Assembly: GCA_041567895.1 (NCBI GenBank)
Contig: JBFGAX010000003.1
Location: forward strand, 24,449 to 88,448
Length of the DNA: 64,000 bases
Reading direction: 5' to 3'
From: JABDOU01 sp041567895
GTDB taxonomy: Bacteria; Actinomycetota; Acidimicrobiia; Spongiisociales; SHLN01
Every line of letters begins with the position of its first letter. Position 1 is the stretch's first letter. Below, one piece after another: positions 59,801 to 64,000 of this stretch. The notes beneath the pieces were generated by a model. It had not been told where the DNA came from. It was given only the letters and a program-made list of their open reading frames with translations, and did not search any database. The translations under genes were made by a program, and so were the position numbers.

Positions 59801-61692
59801 TGATTCGGCGGATCCTCTCGCTACTCCTGGCTCTGGTGATCCTGACGGCTGCCCCAGCCGCGGTCGCCCAGACGGCCGGTACGTCGATCGACATCGTCCA
59901 GGCCAACATCACAGAACATCCCACGGTGCGCCTGGCCATTGACGTCGGTTCGGCCTCCTTTTCGGAAGAGAATCTGACGGTTTCTGAGAACGGCGTGCCC
60001 GTCGAGTTCGAGCTCGAGAGCGTGCAGCCAATTCCTGCCGACTATCCCATGGCAATCCTGGTCGATGCCAACCCCGAACGGGTTGCGCTCGCCCAGGCCC
60101 TTGCGGGCACACTGATCGAGAGAAAGAATCCGGCCGACCGGATCCGCCTCGTTCCCATCGACGCGGCCCCCGGGTCACAGATCTCTACGCAAAGCCAGAC
60201 GCTGTTGAATATCGAGGCAAACAGTATCTACGCATCCGAGGAGACTCGCCTCTTTGATGCTCTCAACGGTCTACCGAAACTCTTTGGCAACGACCTCACG
60301 CCTCAGGTGTTCGTGATCACCTCCGGTGTTGATACCAACAGTCTCGTGAGCAAAGAGGAAGCTCTTGCGGCGATCGACCACATGGATGTGACGGTCATTG
60401 CACTTGCCGGGGGCGAACCGGAACCGGGGATCCTGAATCAGATCGGTGACCGGGTCATCCCCGGAGATAACCGGTCTCTGGTAGAGGCCGCTATGAGGAA
60501 CGCGGACCGGCCACAGGTCAATCGAGTTGTTGTCGCGTTCCAGTCTGCGGTCAGATTGGCGAATGAGTTGAGCTTCGATGTCGCGTACGCGGGAGCCTCA
60601 GCTCAGATCAGTGCTCTCGTACCAAACGTCGATGAACAGACGCTCGTGGAATCGTTCACGACCTTTGAACCTCGCCTCACCGCGCCGCTCGTCGCCAATC
60701 CCGAATTGCGCCAATGGTTCGAGATCGGAGCGATCGTATCCGCTGCACTCGCTGCAGGCATGATCGGATGGGTTTTTGTCGAGTCGTACCGAAACTCGCA
60801 GGCAGCTCTCAGCAGGCGTCTCGAAAGCTATGCGTCACGCGGCAGAATTGAAGAGGTCGAGGAGAAGGGCGGCGGCACGATTCTGAGCCGCCTGCCTGGA
60901 TTCAGCCAGCTGTCGAATCGCGCCGAAGGCTTTGCGACCGAACGTGGCCTGATGCAGCCGATTGCCAACCTGCTCGAGTCGGCCAACCTCCCCTGGTTGC
61001 CGGGGGAGGCCGTGGCATTTGCGCTGACGTTTGCGGCGGTCGTTGCCATGGCGGTCGGGCTCTATACCGGATCGCTGATTGTCGCAATCCTGGCCACATT
61101 CGTTCTCGTGGGCTTCATCTACATGTTCGTAACCCGTATCGCCAGCCGGGATCGCAAGAAGTTCGAAGACCAGCTCCCTGGTGTTCTTGGTCTGCTCGCA
61201 ACGTCTTTGCGGTCCGGGCAATCTTTTTTGCAGGCTATGGAAGCAGTTGCCTCCGAGGCGGCCCAGCCAACAGCACGTGAATACAACCGGGCCGTAGCCG
61301 AAGTCCGACTCGGACGAACCGTCGGTACCGCGCTCAAGGGAATCAGCGAACGTATGAGTTCGAGTGATTTCCAATGGGTTGTCATCTCGACCGAGATTCA
61401 GCGCGAAGTCGGTGGAAACCTCGCAGAGGTTCTCGATATCGTGAGCGATACCATGCTGCAGCGCACCAGGTTGCGCCGTGAGGTGAGAGCTCTTTCCGCA
61501 GAAGGGCGCTTTTCGGCAGGAATTCTGCTGCTGATGCCGATTTTCCTCGTGATGTTCCTGTTCGTCAACAACCGGCCATACCTCATGCAGCTCACCAGCT
61601 CGACGACGGGCTGGACGCTTGTCGGAGTTTCCCTCGGATTGATGGCGGCTGCCATTGCCTGGGTTCGAAAAATCGTCGACATCGAGATATAG
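59800..61692 (+). CDS. tadB: TadB platform protein with exported VWA-like N-terminal domain
   Basis: The 630-residue protein starts with a signal peptide (LLLALVILTAAPAAVAQ, cleavage near AVA-Q). About residues 28-305 form a VWA-like domain with alternating strands; its MIDAS position reads VDANPE instead of DxSxS, and a later motif is ITSGVDTNSL. A membrane span at about 310-332 is followed by a long cytoplasmic region, then a GspF/T2SSF domain (LPGVLGLLATSLRSGQSFLQ). Standard TadB is about 300 residues, so this is a fusion. Neighbours are tadA and tadC. Confidence 0.9.
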   Translation: MIRRILSLLLALVILTAAPAAVAQTAGTSIDIVQANITEHPTVRLAIDVGSASFSEENLTVSENGVPVEFELESVQPIPADYPMAILVDANPERVALAQALAGTLIERKNPADRIRLVPIDAAPGSQISTQSQTLLNIEANSIYASEETRLFDALNGLPKLFGNDLTPQVFVITSGVDTNSLVSKEEALAAIDHMDVTVIALAGGEPEPGILNQIGDRVIPGDNRSLVEAAMRNADRPQVNRVVVAFQSAVRLANELSFDVAYAGASAQISALVPNVDEQTLVESFTTFEPRLTAPLVANPELRQWFEIGAIVSAALAAGMIGWVFVESYRNSQAALSRRLESYASRGRIEEVEEKGGGTILSRLPGFSQLSNRAEGFATERGLMQPIANLLESANLPWLPGEAVAFALTFAAVVAMAVGLYTGSLIVAILATFVLVGFIYMFVTRIASRDRKKFEDQLPGVLGLLATSLRSGQSFLQAMEAVASEAAQPTAREYNRAVAEVRLGRTVGTALKGISERMSSSDFQWVVISTEIQREVGGNLAEVLDIVSDTMLQRTRLRREVRALSAEGRFSAGILLLMPIFLVMFLFVNNRPYLMQLTSSTTGWTLVGVSLGLMAAAIAWVRKIVDIEI

Positions 61693-61696
61693 GAAC

Positions 61697-62635
61697 ATGG
61701 ATCCCACACTTCTTCAATTTGCGGCGGTTGGTTCGGTAGTCGGGCTGGTGGGGATGGCTACCTATGCCGTCGCCTCGGGTTTCACCTCGGCGCGGGCGAC
61801 AACCAAAGATCGGCTTGCTACATATGGCCGGCGAATCACCGCCCAGGTCGAGGCGAATCGCGATGCCGAACTGGAACGACCCTTCGCCGAGCGCGTGATC
61901 GCGCCCATCCTCGAACGGTTCGGGGGATTGTTCACGCGCTGGACCCCCGTCTCCTGGATCGAGAGGACTGAGCAAAGGCTCATGATGGCCGGCAACCCGG
62001 CCAATCTCGACGCATCGACCTTTGCGATCATCAAAGTCGGCGCTGTGGTTGGAGGAATCGTGATCTGGGGATTGGCCCAGGGTGGCCAGGATCCCGGAAT
62101 GAAAGTCCTGATGCTGGGGCTGCTCGTGTTTGGAGGCGTCTTTGGTCCTGACGCGTGGCTGAACCGCATCATCAACGATCGCAATGTCGCCATTCGATCT
62201 CAACTTCCCGACGTTCTCGACCTGCTGGTGATATCGGTGGAGGCAGGCCTTGGTTTTGATGCCGCCCTCGCCCGGGTCGTCAAGGTCGTCCCGGGTGTGT
62301 TGAGTGACGAGTTTCACAGGATGATTCAGGAGACCCGGGTCGGTGTAGCCCGTCGAACCGCCATGCGCAATCTCCGGGATCGCACGGACGTGGAGGAGCT
62401 ACGCGGTTTCCTCCTCGCCATGATGCAGGCGGAAGCGTTCGGTGTTTCGATCTCGAGGACGCTACGGGTTCAAGCGGACGAAATGCGCATCAAGCGTCGC
62501 CAGATCGCCCAGGAAAAGGCGCATGCCGCTCCCGTCAAGCTGATCGGCCCACTCGTTTTGCTGATCATGGTCATCTTCATCGTGCTTCTGGGACCGGCCG
62601 TACTGAGCATCCAGGAATCTGGACTGTTCGGCTAG
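61697..62635 (+). CDS. tadC: Tad pilus platform protein TadC
   Basis: The 312-residue protein has an N-terminal span, a cytoplasmic loop, and a GspF/T2SSF domain (LPDVLDLLVISVEAGLGFDA) with further spans at the C-terminus. TadB and TadC make the inner-membrane platform that TadA drives. Start ATG 61697, 4 bp after tadB, with AGGA upstream. Its stop TAG shares the CTAG with the coaE stop on the other strand (62632-62635). Confidence 0.92.
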   Translation: MDPTLLQFAAVGSVVGLVGMATYAVASGFTSARATTKDRLATYGRRITAQVEANRDAELERPFAERVIAPILERFGGLFTRWTPVSWIERTEQRLMMAGNPANLDASTFAIIKVGAVVGGIVIWGLAQGGQDPGMKVLMLGLLVFGGVFGPDAWLNRIINDRNVAIRSQLPDVLDLLVISVEAGLGFDAALARVVKVVPGVLSDEFHRMIQETRVGVARRTAMRNLRDRTDVEELRGFLLAMMQAEAFGVSISRTLRVQADEMRIKRRQIAQEKAHAAPVKLIGPLVLLIMVIFIVLLGPAVLSIQESGLFG

Positions 62636-63225
62636 TCGTGCTGGACGGCGCTCCAGCCGTTCCCAAGAGCGCTCAACAGCGCACGAACTTGCGTTGTGAG
62701 CTCTTCGACCGAGCCGTCGTTCGTTATGACGAAATCGGCCCATGTGACCCCCGCAGCCTTCGTTTCCTGCGCAGCCATGCGGCCTTCGATGTCTGCTGCG
62801 TCCATCCCTCGCATTTCGAGTCGTTCCCGCCGCAGGTCGGGCTCGGCGACCACAAAGACCTTTGTCCAGCTGGAATCGAAAAAGTCACGCAACACCGGAA
62901 TCTCAACGACGAAGAGATTTGTGTGGATGAGACGCGTGAGTTCAGCCAGTTTGCGGCGGATCGCCGGATGGGTCATCGACTCCAGTTCGGCAAGCGCGTC
63001 ATGATCGGAGAACACGATCGCCGCCAGTTTCTTACGGTCGATGGCACCATTCACAACGACTTGTGGCCAGGCGCCGGCGACGTCGGCAAACGCTTCTCCC
63101 TCAGGCTCGAGGACCAAATGGCCGATCTCATCTGCATGAACCACAGCAGCGCCCTGATCTTGCATGATCGACGCCACCGTGCTCTTACCCGAGCCGATGC
63201 CTCCGGACACGATGATTCGGACCAT
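62632..63225 (-). CDS. coaE: Dephospho-CoA kinase
   Basis: The 197-residue P-loop kinase completes coenzyme A. GGIGSGKSTVASIMQ is the P-loop at about residue 8, HADEIGHLV the substrate site, and a lid and base-recognition region follow. In mycobacteria coaE follows rpsA. Here it is inverted and separated from rpsA by the Tad genes. TACAGT lies 6 nt before ATG 63225, so the mRNA is probably leaderless. Confidence 0.95.
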   Translation of the reverse strand: MVRIIVSGGIGSGKSTVASIMQDQGAAVVHADEIGHLVLEPEGEAFADVAGAWPQVVVNGAIDRKKLAAIVFSDHDALAELESMTHPAIRRKLAELTRLIHTNLFVVEIPVLRDFFDSSWTKVFVVAEPDLRRERLEMRGMDAADIEGRMAAQETKAAGVTWADFVITNDGSVEELTTQVRALLSALGNGWSAVQHD

Positions 63226-63231
63226 CGGGTG

Positions 63232-63241
63232 ACTGTAGCCT
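63232..63241. promoter_or_regulatory. Overlapping divergent -10 boxes of coaE and the sensor gene
   Basis: TACAGT on the minus strand (63237-63232) is 6 nt before coaE ATG; TAGCCT on the plus strand (63236-63241) is 7 nt before ATG 63249. They overlap by two bases in a 23-bp gap, so polymerase cannot sit on both. Confidence 0.5.
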
Positions 63242-63248
63242 GATGGTC

Positions 63249-64000
63249 ATGTGGGATCAGGACTCCGACTGGGAGGACAGATTTGATCGGGTGCTGACGC
63301 TGGTCCAGTGGACGGCGTTGGTGCTGGGCGTGCTGGTTTCGGTCGTCCAGCTGGGCACGGGTCCCTCTGTGATTGCAGCCGGATTGATCGCAGCCGGCTT
63401 CATTGTCACGTATCAGAGCATCCACCCGAACGTTCGGCGCTCGAGGTGGGCCCGCGAGATTCTGGCGGTCGGCGGTACGGTCGCCACCATGATGGCCGTC
63501 TTCCTCACGGGTCGCACCGAGAGCCCTTACCTTCTGCTCACCATCACTCCGGTGTTCTTCGCAGGCGCGGTCGCCGGGTGGCGCCTGGGTTTGGAAACCG
63601 CCGTCCTATCGATCGCCGCCTTGTTTCTCATCGGAGGATTCGATCAGGCGCTGGCGCCCCAGACCCTCGGTTGGAGCGGTCTGTATCTGCTGGTGGCGGT
63701 TCTGCTCTCATACGCTCGCTACTTGCTGGTCGAGGCCGAACTCACGACCGAGGCGCTTCTCGAGGCATCCGATGCAACTCAGGACCAGCTAGAGCGACTT
63801 CAGAGCGCCAATCAGCTGTTGCGGAGACTCAACGACATGGCCGACGGGGCTGAGTTGAATCCGGTTTCGGTTGGCGCAACCGCGCTCGAGCAGCTTGGTT
63901 CGCTGGTCGACTACCGACTCGGGCACGTTGCCATCGTCAGCACGGACGGACCGGTTGTCGTTGCGCGAGCGGGACAGGGCGAATCTGCCCACGACTTGAG
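63249..64000 (+). CDS. Multi-span membrane sensor, probable histidine kinase (C-terminus cut)
   Basis: The frame from ATG 63249 gives 250 residues without a stop. About six hydrophobic spans (for example WTALVLGVLVSVVQLG and VGGTVATMMAVFLTG) are followed by a coiled coil (ATQDQLERLQSANQLLRRLN) and the start of a GAF-like domain (ALEQLGSLVDYRLGHVAIVS). This plan is common in actinobacterial sensor histidine kinases. The kinase domain would lie beyond the window, so that part is inference. Confidence 0.75.
   Translation, partial: MWDQDSDWEDRFDRVLTLVQWTALVLGVLVSVVQLGTGPSVIAAGLIAAGFIVTYQSIHPNVRRSRWAREILAVGGTVATMMAVFLTGRTESPYLLLTITPVFFAGAVAGWRLGLETAVLSIAALFLIGGFDQALAPQTLGWSGLYLLVAVLLSYARYLLVEAELTTEALLEASDATQDQLERLQSANQLLRRLNDMADGAELNPVSVGATALEQLGSLVDYRLGHVAIVSTDGPVVVARAGQGESAHDL

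Noticed and set aside
1..64000. CRISPR arrays, insertion sequences and prophage
   Set aside because: No regularly spaced repeats of CRISPR length, no transposase, and no phage structural gene is seen.

Overview
The window is about 60% G+C and gene-dense, and looks like chromosome of a high-GC Gram-positive (Actinobacteriota). An Acidimicrobiia-like lineage is my inference. The reasons are: a complete division and cell-wall (dcw) cluster without ftsA but with sepF, yggT and divIVA after ftsZ; a meso-DAP-type MurE; a paired ArsA/Get3-like ATPase locus resembling mycobacterial Rv3679-Rv3680; a polA-rpsA-coaE neighbourhood; a Tad pilus locus without a secretin; and many starts with a TANNNT box only 6-8 nt upstream, the arrangement expected of leaderless mRNAs. 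Most genes are vertical core genes, and I see no prophage, insertion sequence or CRISPR array.

Layout. 1-1946 (minus): DUF58 protein (cut by the window edge) and a MoxR ATPase. 1947-2395: intergenic stretch with two sets of short tandem repeats. 2396-4830 (plus): two uncharacterised proteins, a serine-recombinase-like protein lacking key catalytic residues, and an HNH endonuclease. 4884-6842: divergent SDR oxidoreductase and MFS transporter. 7014-25818 (plus): promoter with an apparent MraZ operator, then mraZ, a frame-broken small reading frame, a structured rsmH leader, rsmH-ftsL-ftsI-murE-murF-mraY-murD-ftsW-murG-murC-murB-ftsQ, a palindrome-rich gap, then ftsZ-pgeF-yggS-sepF-yggT-divIVA. 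25933-29115 (minus): ileS. 29222-34578 (plus): DksA/TraR-like protein, lspA, rluD-type synthase, dnaE. 34608-36830: ArsA-like ATPase pair and a divergent small protein. 37047-42334: thyA, a small membrane protein, nth, a MATE and an MFS transporter with overlapping 3' ends, ccdA. 42351-48333: trp operon E-[ygfZ-cytochrome c]-C-F-B-A, without trpG or trpD. 48347-49323: tRNA-Leu(CAA), a decayed gene and a YdeI-family gene. 49541-62635: Tad pilus genes split around polA and rpsA (tadE, tadG | polA, rpsA | cpaB, cpaE/tadZ, tadA, tadB, tadC). 62632-64000: coaE, and a divergent membrane sensor cut by the window end.

How it works together. The dcw cluster makes the UDP-MurNAc-pentapeptide precursor (MurB, C, D, E, F), lipid I/II (MraY, MurG) and the septal synthase (FtsW, FtsI, FtsQ, FtsL), and places the Z ring (FtsZ, SepF, DivIVA). 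Most joints are 1-8 bp start/stop overlaps, indicating translational coupling. The Tad genes encode minor pseudopilins, an assembly ATPase and inner-membrane platform proteins; the pilin and prepilin peptidase genes are outside the window.

The most interesting observations are: the 17-bp perfect inverted repeat that buries the rsmH ribosome-binding site and start codon; the complementary P-loop losses in the ArsA-like pair, which predict a single composite ATP site; a TadB with an exported VWA-like domain fused in front; the MraZ-type repeats inside the dcw promoter; the catalytically degenerate recombinase; and the leaderless-start signature shared by many genes.
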